This document shows, one piece after another, positions 46,760 to 64,000 of a DNA stretch of 64,000 bases. The notes below the pieces were generated by a model that saw nothing but the letters and a program-made list of their open reading frames with translations, did no database searches and was not told the DNA's origin. Location of the stretch: contig JACMZG010001911.1 of assembly GCA_018340805.1 (NCBI GenBank), forward strand, positions 56,234,083 through 56,298,082, read 5' to 3'. The stretch is from Microvelia longipes. Lineage: Eukaryota; Arthropoda; Insecta; Hemiptera; Veliidae. The translations under genes were made by a program, and so were the position numbers. How positions within the stretch are numbered: the first letter of the stretch is position 1; each line of letters opens with the position of its first letter.

Positions 46760-47734
46760 TGGATTAGAAGTATTTAGTCATCAATTATAGCTACTCTAAG
46801 GAATAAATTAAGTTTATCTACTATCATATGTCTACAAATATTAGTCATTAATGAACTGCTTATAAGCTGCAAAATGTCATTTTACCAACACAGGTAGCAA
46901 AATATTTAAAAATAGTATTGGACATATTTTTGGTAATACTTTACCTCCTAGGAGTTATGATACATTTACATATAATGGTATAAAAGTCAAAACACCCTGG
47001 AAGGAGAATAGGAGAAATTGTTGAGTTAAGTTCGTTATGTTGCAGGTTATTGAGTGAATTTCGTTGTTTTTTTCGTCTAGTAAAATTATTATTGTTTATA
47101 ATAGTATTTTCCATATATCATTACTTAAAAATATAGTATAATATTAGTATTTAACATTTTTATAAAATGCTTAGGAAATATAATTTTGAATAAAATATTG
47201 GCAACACTGCCAATATTTTACTTTATATGCTTGTATTTATTGTTCTATCGTTGGAATCGTCAGATCTTTATTGTTTTTTTCGTCACTTATTTTATTATTT
47301 GTCGATTAAATAAAATTACAAATCCTAAACTTTGTAAAGAATGAGGAAGATGCTTGTTTGCCAAATATATTTTTATTTAAAAGTATACTACATTTAAGGA
47401 ATATTAGCACCTGTTTTTTTTTTTTTTGAATGAATTTGAAATGAATCAATCAAATTTATAACCCAAGTGACTAAATAGCTTTTTGCCGCGAATCTTAAAT
47501 TTTTTTAAAATTGTATTTTTCTAATTGCTAATAAAAATGTAAAGAATTAATATTTTTTTCCTTCTTATCTCAATGAACCTAACAAAACATAAAAGCCACA
47601 TGTTAAACTTTATGCATCTCCCTCATTACTGAAACTGTAAAACAAGGTAAAACTAATTTGATTATAAAATATAATAAATCAAAATAAAAATGAAGAGAAT
47701 TAACACAAAAATATTGTTAGGATTTACGCGTTAC
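46760..47734. other. No gene seen
   Basis: AT-rich spacer after caspase C. The only item is a small hairpin near 46737-46770 ('acttctaatc...gattagaagt'). No coding segment. Confidence 0.6.
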
Positions 47735-48112
47735 AAGACCAAACTCTACCAGACATTTTGAGTGTTGCAACAATTTCAAATGCATTACAAGACACTCTTT
47801 GTGAGTGTTGCAACAATTTCAAATGCATTACAAGACCAAACTCTACCAGACATTGTGAGGTGTTGCAACAATTTCAAAATGCATTACAAACCTCTACCAG
47901 ACATTTTGAGTGTTGCAACAATTTCAAATGCATTACAAGACACTCTACCAGACATTGTGAGTGTTGCAACAATTTCAAATGTATTACAAAACCAAACTCT
48001 ACCAGACACTTTGAGTGTTGCAACAATTTCAAAGGCATTACAAGACCAAACTCTACCAGACATTGTGAGTGTTGCAACAATTTCAAATACATATTTACAA
48101 CCTTCAACATTT
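47735..48112. repeat. 54-bp minisatellite
   Basis: About seven copies of 'accaaactctaccagacatt', 'gtgagtgttgcaacaatttc', 'aaatgcattacaag', with shorter variants. It opens long ORFs in several frames on both strands, all repeat translations. Confidence 0.93.
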
Positions 48113-49130
48113 TGAAGCAAATATTTAAAAACCTACTTGTTATTTATTAGATAATAAGTTATCTTAATTTAATAATTTATTGTTTTAAGTTTTTTATTGG
48201 CAAAAGTATACAATATTTATTTTGTGTAAACCGGAGCCATATTTTATTTATTAATTTAGGGTAATTTGTGCCTCTTTATTTTTTTTATATATTTATTTGT
48301 CATTTTTGTGGTATGAATTTTGATAATTTTTTTGGGGTCTGAGGGGGTTTGTTTAGGTTAAGGATAATTTTATATTTTTTGGTGTGGGTATTTTAATCTT
48401 TATGTTATTATTATTTAATATTGTCAAAAGATAATTTTGGTGGTGTTTTGAATAGGTTTATATTGTATAGGTAGTTTGCAGGAGTTTTAAAAAGGGTTGC
48501 CAATGCAGTCTGTGGACTGACTTTTTATGAATAAACCTTGCATTTGCCTGTAAAATTGAGGGAAACCACAGAAAAACCTTAATCAGGTTGATCGGACACG
48601 ATGGTCCTGTGTTTAATGGTTATCTTATTATTTTTTTATGTTTGGGGTTTAACTGTTAAGGTTTGGTCCCTAGATATTTCTTTTGAGGCTAAAGGGAATA
48701 GTTGATTCTATTTATGAATTTAAGTGTATTTATTATATTTTATAATTTTAACTGAATAAAATAAAAATAACATTTTAAAGAATAATATTCTTGTGTTTAT
48801 TTTTAAGCTGTAAATAGATGAAATAGTATATGCTACTATCCGGCAAAGGAAACATTGCCGACTGGTGCCAGCAATTATCTGCATCGGCTCCGCCTCTGCA
48901 GGCAATTTTTCTGGCTCGGCTTCGCCTTGTCCGTCGATTGGATTATTATTAATATTTTCATAGCCTGACCCTGCTAGTTTATAATAAATTAGCCTGTCGG
49001 GGGCTACTTATCTAACAGAGAGCAATTATCTAACATTTATATAATAGGGTTGGGAATCTTTTAATTTTAACATAGGTACATAAAAACTATTTCAATCCCT
49101 CAATACTTTAATTTAATTATAACAGCACCA
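48113..49130. other. No gene seen downstream of the lipocalin 3' end
   Basis: AT-rich spacer. A short GC-richer patch at 48835-48960 ('gcatcggctccgcctctgca', 'ggctcggcttcgcctt') resembles the 'cgaagccgag' motifs of other repeats here. Confidence 0.5.
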
Positions 49131-56699
<7,569 letters not shown>

Positions 56700-56707
56700 C
56701 TGAAAAA

Positions 56708-56850
56708 GAAAATAATAATATAACATAACAATATAATAATATAACATATCAATATAATAATATAACATAACAATATAATAATATAACATAACAACATAAT
56801 AATATAACATAACAATATAATAATATAACATAACAATATAATAATATAAC
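56708..56850. repeat. 21-bp minisatellite upstream of the lipocalin start
   Basis: About seven copies of 'aacaatataataatataaca' plus one base, directly upstream (minus-strand sense) of the polypyrimidine stretch before the lipocalin ATG. The 86-aa minus ORF is this repeat fused to lipocalin exon 1. Confidence 0.92.
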
Positions 56851-57139
56851 TCTTTAGAGGGTTCGAAATCCGCAAATATACTTGGTGGAAGATTTCAGTT
56901 GCTTTAACATTAACCTTAAAATAGTCCTAGACTTTCGAAATAATCTTTACCCCTGTACAGTATAAGTAACTATCACATGGTAATTATTTTACAACTTTTG
57001 GTAAATTTTAAAACTTATATTGAACCATAAAAGCTAGGTTAAATCGTCAGAAAAAGATTTTTCAAATTTGAATTTGAAAATTAAATTTTGAGAAAGTCGA
57101 TACCAATATCACTATATTCCCATGATTTTCATCTTCATC

Positions 57140-58120
57140 CCATCACTTTTCCTCATTTATAATACCGTATCCTTCGCGAATCCAAAGGCATGTTGCAGTA
57201 TGATTATGGCAAACTGTTTTTCTGAGAAAGAGCAAAGCGAGTCCGAAGCAGGGTGGATAAGCGTAGCGAATCCGATGTAATGAGGAAAAGTTCCGAGGTT
57301 GCCCGTAAATGATTTTTTTAAAATACTAGTTCTTTGTGGTATTGATCAAAAAGTATTGATGTATTTTTACTATTTCCCACGTATAACGACAATTATTATT
57401 TGTAAAAAACCGAAACCGGGATTTCATGTGAAATATACGTTTTAAGAGTTTTTAAGACCTCCTGAGTAGTTTTGACAAAGTTGTCTGTCTATAAGTATGT
57501 GTGTCTGATATCGTAGCTTTCAGGGTATTCATGCTAGAGAGTTTAAACTTTGCACAAAAATCAATCTTTATGTCTGGATGTAATATCCGGAAAATACTTT
57601 TTTTACGGAGTAAAAAAACCTTTACTCAGTTAACTCATTTAACTTTTCGGCAGTTTTGATCAATTTAAGATTTGACGCACAAGCAGTCGAATAAGACCAA
57701 CACGTGTGCCAAATTTCATATAATTTCCAGAAATAGTTCAATTTTTATTGAATGACTGTTGTTCGTTTTTTAAATACTAGAAACCGGAAAATAATGCAAT
57801 TAATATTTTTTTTTACAATTCATTATTACATAAGAAATAAGTATGCTACGTGATGTTTCAAAACGGCAAGTATATCTACCGTATACGGTTTTATAGTTGG
57901 ATCATAAAAGTTAAGTAGCATCTGCAGGGAGTAAAACTTCTTTAATAACTATCTAAGGATAAGCGAAGCGAGTCTCAAGACGTGTTGCAGTGTAAATTTG
58001 TTGATTTTTTATATTTTAAGGACGAAAATAGCAAGTTCGAAGAATGAGCATATCGGCTCATGCCGGAGGATGAGCATATCGAATCCGATGTGTTAAGGAA
58101 AGTCCCGAGGTACCCCGTAC
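57140..58120. repeat. Dispersed repeat R1 copy, reversed and extended
   Basis: Contains 'gagcaaagcgagtccgaagc', 'gcgtagcgaatccgatgtaa', 'gttgtctgtctataag', 'tgtctgatatcgtagc' and 'aagtagcatctgcaggg', then 'gataagcgaagcgagtctca'. Probably two overlapping or nested copies. Confidence 0.6.
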
Positions 58121-58292
58121 GCGAATTTTAACAATAACCCGGTCAATTATAACCGGAATATGGTAAAAAAAAGTAGGAATTCAAAGTTGTTTCCAAAAAG
58201 GTTAATATTTTAACATGATTTAATTTAACTTTTCAAATTTACCAAAATAATACATTTGTGTAATATAACAAAAAGACATTAGTAAAGTTCAG

Positions 58293-58324
58293 CTAGTTGA
58301 CCATGATAGTCATGGTCAACTAGT
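58293..58324. other. Perfect hairpin
   Basis: 'ctagttgaccatga' and 'tcatggtcaactag' around a 3-4-base loop, with more partial copies of 'tggtca' right after. No gene nearby. Confidence 0.75.
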
Positions 58325-59269
58325 TCAATATGGTCATCATGTTAGACCATGCTGACCATATTTCCCTTAGATTTTTTAAAAATTTAATGTTCTTGTTACT
58401 AAAATTTTCCACCTGGTATTAAGAAATCTAGACAGCTACAGTTCTAATTGTCTATATAATTTTCTCATAAAACTATTCAATAACATCATATTTTAAAACT
58501 TTTAATAATTAAAATAAAAGCAAAAATAGCAATTGTAATAGTACTCATATTTAATAAATTTATTAACTTTAATAAGTTTAAAGTTTTAATAACTTTAAGT
58601 TAACTTTAACTTTATTAAGTTTTAATAACTTTAATTATTAACTTTCACTTTATAAGTTTATTAAAAAAAATAAATAAAATGTTGGACTTACTTTTCTTTA
58701 GAACCCTGCAGACATAAAACATTCAGAACAATAATTACAATTACAGGAAACACGGAAAAAATAACATTTTATCGGCTTAATTACATGAATCGGCACGGCA
58801 CTGTAATGTGTTACTTTAATAAATAACTACTAAAACTTAACTATTAACAAGTCAAGGCTTTTAAACTGACAATTTGCTTGAATCGATTAATCAAATTTTT
58901 AGTCAAAACTTTTATAATGACGTTGAGGATGAGGCCGAATTAGTGACTTAAGTTTACTGAAAAAATTAATAAATTGGTTATAATACGGGATTCTCCAGTA
59001 AAATGAGAGTAATAAAAATTTATAACCTGTGCAGTCCAGTGTCAACTTGTTATTTAATCTTTTCAAATTTTTAAAAGAAAATGCGCATATTTATCCCATA
59101 GATTATACAATGCACGGCACATCATTATTTGCACTCATTTTAAGCTTATTTTATGTTAATTTTTAGAGCATTTTCTTTGAAAAATTTGAACCCTATCCGA
59201 ATTATTGACAAGTACTTCGCTAAGTTTACTATCCAAGCTTTCACTTACAAATAAACTTAAAATTTACTA

Positions 59270-59985
59270 ACTGCATAATCAAACCAATTGCGACGTACGG
59301 ACTCGAACTGCCGGTTTCTGCTAAGCCATCAAAGATCAAACACCTACAAAATCCAATCCCTTCAGTCAATCATACTCCGTAATTGACCAATTCCATAGAG
59401 ATATACTAGAGGGGGCAGAGACTATCTAAATACATTTAGATGCTTGAAAAATCTTTTTGGGGCTCTCAGTGGCTCTGAGTAACCTCATTGAAACCTCCTT
59501 CAAGAGTGAGTTAAAATTATAATAAATCAATTATTTTCGTCTTTCTGCACATTGTTTGTGTTTTTGATTTGTATTTTTAACGTTTTAATATTTAAGTTAT
59601 TGTAATTTTGTACAGATTATATTTATAGTAAAATTGGCCAGGTTACTGTTTCCATATTTCAAAATTAAACCTAAAGGGCCCCTCTAGTAATAATATCTCT
59701 ACGACCAATGCCCTCTCCTATATCGCAAATAGAATTATCCACAATGACTTCAAAGTTCCTTACGTTCGTGACCTTGCATTTATTCACTATAAAATCTTCC
59801 ATGCCAAACTAGCCAACCATACTAATCCTTTAGTTAAAAACTTATCTGGCCTCCATATTCCAGACAACCCTAGGCGATGTTTAAAGCGACAATGGCCCTG
59901 TGACTTATTAAGAGTAAACAATTTATAAAACTAATTAACTAAAGAAAATAAATATTGTATACTTTTGCCAATAAAAACATGTTTA
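59270..59985 (+). pseudogene. Jockey-type LINE 3' end, split by a MITE
   Basis: 59285-59393 reads ATYGLEL and LQ-NP-S-like RT C-terminal residues; 59702-59930 reads TNALSYIANRIIHNDF, VPYVRDLAFIHYKIF and NPRRCLKRQWPCDLL. Removing the MITE at 59394-59701 restores the run ILRNLTNALSYI. A 5'-truncated LINE ending in an AT-rich 3' tail. Confidence 0.8.
59394..59701 (+). mobile_element. MITE family M1, copy 4, nested in a LINE
   Basis: Termini 'catagagatatactagaggg' and 'ctctagtaataatatctcta'. Flanks 'accaattc' and 'accaatgc' form an 8-bp target duplication with one change. The interior matches copy 3 closely. Confidence 0.9.
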
Positions 59986-60007
59986 AAAAAAATTAACAAA
60001 ATAAAGT

Positions 60008-60218
60008 TCTTGCAGCATTTGCCCTTTGTCATCCAGTGAACTCAAAGGAACAAACAGTAACTTATTGATTTCACTGTTAAGTGGAAAGCATGTAAAACAG
60101 ATTTTTACAGGTCATGGTGCTATAAAGATAAAAGCAGAGCCAATGTGTCCTAAGTTTGAAGTTGGGGAGGAGACGACAGATCACTTTTTGGGATCGTGTG
60201 AAGCACACGCCAAGTGAA
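60008..60218 (+). pseudogene. LINE C-terminal zinc-knuckle fragment
   Basis: The frame reads LLSGKHVKQIFTGHGAIK, then MCPKFEVGEETTDHFLGSC. The TGHG...C..(C/F)..GEETxxHFLxxC pattern is the C-terminal zinc-finger of R1/I-type LINE ORF2, with one cysteine replaced by Phe. Confidence 0.65.
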
Positions 60219-60409
60219 ACTCCCATGGGCAGATGTTCTTAAGTTTATTAAGGAATCAGACAGGTTCAAAGAGAATAGAGATTCTATTAGGTAAGAGGTG
60301 AGGACGTTCTTTGGGGTGGCAAAAAGCGTCCCAGAGACATAATTGCTAAGATCTAGGATCTTCCCCCACCTTTACTACTATATATACTATATGTCAATAA
60401 AAAATTATA

Positions 60410-61302
60410 GCCGGTACGAAGATTAGAACCCTTGGAACACTGGCTTTAGTGGTGAGTGTTTGAGTGGTCCTATCGACTCCGAATCTAAGAATGCCTAGAT
60501 TCAACACCCTAAAAAACATCGTTAACGACACTCTACTCGACAAATATTGTTGACGTATTTTAGGTTATTCAGTGCTTTACAACCGTGTTTTCTCCCTTTT
60601 TAGTCACTTAAGGTGACAGTATCGACTTCTGACCGGTTTTGCTTGATTTAACGCCCCAATAAATATTGAAAACGGCACCCCACTTATAAACAATTTGGGG
60701 GGGGGATTAAATCATATATTTAAATAAACGCGAAAGGAATAATGTAGAAAAAATGTTGATTAATCATGATAGCTTCTGGTGCAGAAAATTATTTACTAAA
60801 TTATGCAAATACCCAAATACATAGGCTCTTTACATGTAATGCTTAAAAATGTAGTACTATAGTGGAACACACACTTAAATAAAATAATAAATAAAAAAAA
60901 CCCCACTGGAAATTAGTTCTTTACTGGCCGCAATTTCTGTTTTCAGTTATTCACCACGGTTTTTACCTTAGAGTTTTTTAAATATGTTGTAATTCAGTGC
61001 CCCAGAAACAAATATAAGGACCTTTTTTAACCGTTAATTTTACTGATTTTTCTAAAATTTTAGCTGACAAAGAAAACCGGGTTTATGACGTCATAAATAT
61101 CTGATTTTCATTAGGCTTCGTGTCCTCCTCAAGTTTGATTTTTGTACCAAGTTTGATCTAAAAATATAATTCCGTTTGAGAGATTGCGTGTTTCCAAAAA
61201 TCTGCTAGAAAATACATACATATAATATCATACATACATATATATGATATATATATATTATATATTATATTTATATAAAATAATTAATATTAAATAAAAA
61301 TA

Positions 61303-61347
<45 letters not shown>

Positions 61348-61460
61348 TTCGCCAAACAGATTTTTTCGTGATCAGGGACTTCTGAAACAGATTTTGTAAA
61401 CACACCTCCAAGTCCACTCTCTACCACACAATGCATCTCATTAGCGAATTTTTTAAAAGA
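60410..61460. repeat. Composite dispersed repeat, second copy
   Basis: Same order as 18180-18960: a tRNA-like 'gtgagtgtttgagtggtcct' region, two 155-bp-type units, 'gggtttatgacgtcataaat', 'ggcttcgtgtcctcctcaag', AT runs (61230-61345) and 'gggacttctgaaacagattt'. The B-box-like piece is weaker here. Confidence 0.65.
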
Positions 61461-61734
61461 TAATTTGTAAAAAAGTGATAAGAAGGATTAACTGTAAACA
61501 ATATCAAATCTAATTATTATGAAATTCTTGATAAGAATAGTTGATTTATTTGGTAATAGAAAACAATTATTGATACCGACTAACAACGAAAATAAAAACA
61601 AATAGATTATAGTAAGTATTTAATAGTATTTCGGTAAATTGCCTTGTTTGCTCTTGATTCGGGCAAAGTATGACCAGAAAATGACAAATGTGACCAACTT
61701 ACAGGTCAATTAGTTGCGCCTGATTACAGGATAG

Positions 61735-62380
61735 TAGATGAAACTCGCCTGAGGGTGTTTCCGAAAAGTGAATGCACTGATAGATCGAATGGTCCTGATC
61801 GATTTATATTAGGTTCTAATTACCACGAGTTTGCCACAAAGCGTCAAAATATTATGGTATAATTATTTAAGATAATAAAATTTTAATAATTTAGTAAATG
61901 CTGAAGACTGTGTTTCTTTGTTTTCTTGACTATGGCCGTTGAAAACGGTCATTAAATAATAGTTTTTACACGACAAGGGAGAAAAGAAAGGGTTAATTAT
62001 CCGAGGATAAGTTCTTTCTATAAGGGAAAGCAGATATCGAGGTCGATTTAAATTAGATAGCTCCCTAGGCTGGCCAAGGCAGTTAACTACGGGCTTGGCT
62101 ACCAAGGCAAAGCTGAGAAAGCTGAACTAAGCCGACAGATGGAACCTTCCCTCTAAATTTTATCAACGACCTATATTTAAATTTTATGAATATTTATTAC
62201 CACCAAAATTAATGTAACCACAAAAAAATGTATATATCTATTGAAAAATATTTATAAAGCAATTGTCAACAAAGATGATTTTTAATACTAATATGAACAG
62301 AATAATAGATGCAACTTACCTGAGGTTGTTTCCGCAAGGTGAATACACTGATAGGCCGAAAGGTCCTGAAACCAGCATTT
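61735..62380. repeat. Two copies of a roughly 65-bp motif about 580 bp apart
   Basis: 61740-61800 'gaaactcgcctgagggtgtttccgaaaagt...' and 62325-62370 'aacttacctgaggttgtttc...' share 'cctgagg.tgtttccg.aa.gtgaat.cactgatag..cgaa.ggtcctga'. Possibly the direct terminal repeats of a small element. Between them, 62030-62160 resembles the 2.2-kb MITE-like element ('agctccctaggctggccaag'). Confidence 0.5.
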
Positions 62381-62600
62381 ATTTATTTGTTTATAGTTGC
62401 TATTTATTTTTTTTAAATTAATATTGGTTTAATTTAAGTTTGTTTGTTATCTTATCTTGTTTTCCCTTCCTAATCATTACATATTGACCTTGTAAAGTTA
62501 CACAGCTCAATATTTAATACGCAACAAATTCTATAGTCACAGTTTTAACCAAAATCACACAAAATTTAGTATGGCGGATACTAAATGTGATACTAAAGAT

Positions 62601-62644
62601 GCACAACGAGCCCTCTGAAGATCTCTTCAGAGGGCTCGTCGTGC
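62601..62644. other. Strong perfect hairpin
   Basis: 'acgagccctctgaaga' and 'tcttcagagggctcgt' with a two-base loop, extended outward by gcac/gtgc with a mismatch. The stem is GC-rich in AT-rich surroundings. There is a T-poor flank and no element around it. Confidence 0.8.
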
Positions 62645-62689
62645 TCATTGAGACTAGAAGTTAATCACTGATTTAACTTTATTAGTTGA

Positions 62690-62790
62690 GAGCTCGAGTG
62701 TTGCCCCGCCTGCTGGTGATGGAGTTATGCCGAAACCGGTCCAGGGATATTTATATCCAACAGCAAGTATCGACGGTAGCTGATTATTCG
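62690..62790 (-). mobile_element. Possible Penelope-like terminal scrap
   Basis: 'gatggagttatgccgaaacc' with 'ggtccagggatatttatatc' resembles the 'gatgatgnc...' terminal hallmark of PLEs. No RT nearby. Weak call. Confidence 0.3.
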
Positions 62791-63349
62791 ATATATATAT
62801 ATATATATTATATATAATATATATATATAAATAACTTATAATAATATATAATACATACAATATAATAAACTGAACAAGATAATACTTAGCCGTTTTGACC
62901 GGGTTGGTCAGTGAAAAAATATTTAGACCAAAAAATATAGATTTAAACTTAGACCATGTGAAATTTTAAAAAATTGTCATTATCATCAGTCAAGATTAAA
63001 AAAAAATAAAATTTGAAATAATGTAGAAATTTAAATAAAATCTTAAAAGACACCGCTCGTCCAAAACCTTATCTTCTTCGTCTTTTTCATTTTCTGTTAA
63101 GAAAAATATATTGTTTCCGAAATTCGGAACTAGAGTGCGCTGCGTTAGTGGCTTTGAGTATTACATTATATTCGTTTCATGAAAAATTTGAAAGAAACGT
63201 ATTAAAAGTAGATCATACTGCTTTTTAAAAACGATTTCATCAGATTTGACCTCTCTAAGCTTATCCAATATATTTGTTTACTTTTCCTTAATTATACCGC
63301 AGGATAAATAAATAATTCTCTTTTATATTAGAAAAGTATTGTGTTTGCA

Positions 63350-63490
63350 AGAAAATCAGAAACCAGGATGTCACCTGAATTATCCGTTTTAGTTGTTTAA
63401 GGTCTCCTAAGTGGTTTTCAAAAAGTTGTCAGTATGTATGTGTGTCTGTTATCACACCGTAGCTCCCAGTATATTAACGCTAGAGGGTTG
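63350..63490. repeat. R1 repeat end fragment
   Basis: 'ggtctcctaagtggttttca', 'gtatgtgtgtctgttatcac' and 'cgtagctcccagtatatta' match the R1 end at 57460-57540 and, reversed, at 51070-51170. The ORF at 63434-63646 starts in it and shows no known domain. 63491-64000 shows no recognisable gene. Confidence 0.55.
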
Positions 63491-64000
63491 AAACCAAGGA
63501 TCTTGAATAAAGGGGATGACGCACTAAGTCGATTTGCCATACAAACAAGTGACCCCATCGAAAACCAGAAAATAGAGAGAATTCAACACGAAACACTCGT
63601 CAAAAACCAACTGCACATGATTGGTACAAACTGCGCAGGCTTATAATTCTTAAAACAGCGCAGGTCTTAAAATTTAGAGGCAAACTTACGTCACAATGGT
63701 TTCCATTGTTTATTGCTTGAGAAGGTTATAACAAAACACGCTTAAATTATCACTCACTGAAGAGGCAAAGTATATTCCAAAATTTAAAATTATATAAGCA
63801 CCAATGACTTAACAAGCACCACAAATGTAACAATCACGAGAAGCACAGAAGAAAGTTGAGAAGCAAACTCGACAACCTTGCTACATAACCTGCGTTTGGC
63901 GCTTTTTTCATTATAATCAAGGGGAAGGGGTAAGTTTGCTCCTAATTCTCTATCTCATACAACTTCCATGGGGTCAGAAAAGTTCCTTAATGCATCATCC

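Noticed and set aside
47758..48150. Repetitive ORFs of 117-130 aa
   Set aside because: Products of the 54-bp minisatellite, open in several frames at once.
63434..63646. 70-aa ORF near the right edge
   Set aside because: Begins inside an R1 repeat end, with no recognised domain; left as unassigned.

Overview
The window looks like arthropod, most likely insect, nuclear DNA. It is AT-rich, its genes are split by GT-AG introns, and it is full of (AT)n runs, minisatellites, Penelope-like and non-LTR retroelement remnants, foldback elements and MITEs. Nothing in it is bacterial. The species cannot be told from the sequence. Frequent single-base indels inside repeats, and one N at 29950, suggest incompletely polished long reads.

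Genes. Three caspase genes stand head to tail on the + strand: A (1-7373, 5' end outside the window), B (9650-14558, complete, 325 aa) and C (19898-46068, 368 aa as read). Chaining their exons by hand gives intact reading frames with the same intron phases in all three (2,2,1,0,1), so they are tandem duplicates. All three keep the catalytic His and Cys, the S1-pocket Arg in the large subunit and an Asp in the p20/p10 linker. All three also read QHCRG rather than the usual QACRG, and carry Leu where the usual small-subunit substrate-pocket Arg should be. Behind caspase C, shifted by one base, lies a DUF4780-like domain (46143-46646). A single A missing from a five-A run near 46020 would explain the shift, so C may be a caspase-DUF4780 fusion. 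On the - strand a five-exon secreted lipocalin of 185 aa runs from 56699 down to 49131.

Layout. 1-7.4 kb is caspase A with foldback repeats in its introns. 7.4-9.6 kb holds two minisatellites. 9.6-14.6 kb is caspase B with a jockey-type LINE scrap in an intron. 14.6-19.9 kb has no gene and holds a foldback element and tRNA-like composite repeats. 19.9-46.1 kb is caspase C, inflated by MITEs, a 4.7-kb satellite of 62-bp units, a Penelope-like element with inverted terminal copies, a LOA/I-type LINE, a second Penelope-like remnant with a threefold internal duplication, and a 0.96-kb palindrome. 49-57 kb is the lipocalin with an AT-cored palindrome in one intron. 57-64 kb is repeats only, including a MITE nested in a LINE.

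The caspases would act in the cytosol in apoptosis or immune-type proteolysis. The lipocalin would be secreted and has no evident link to them.
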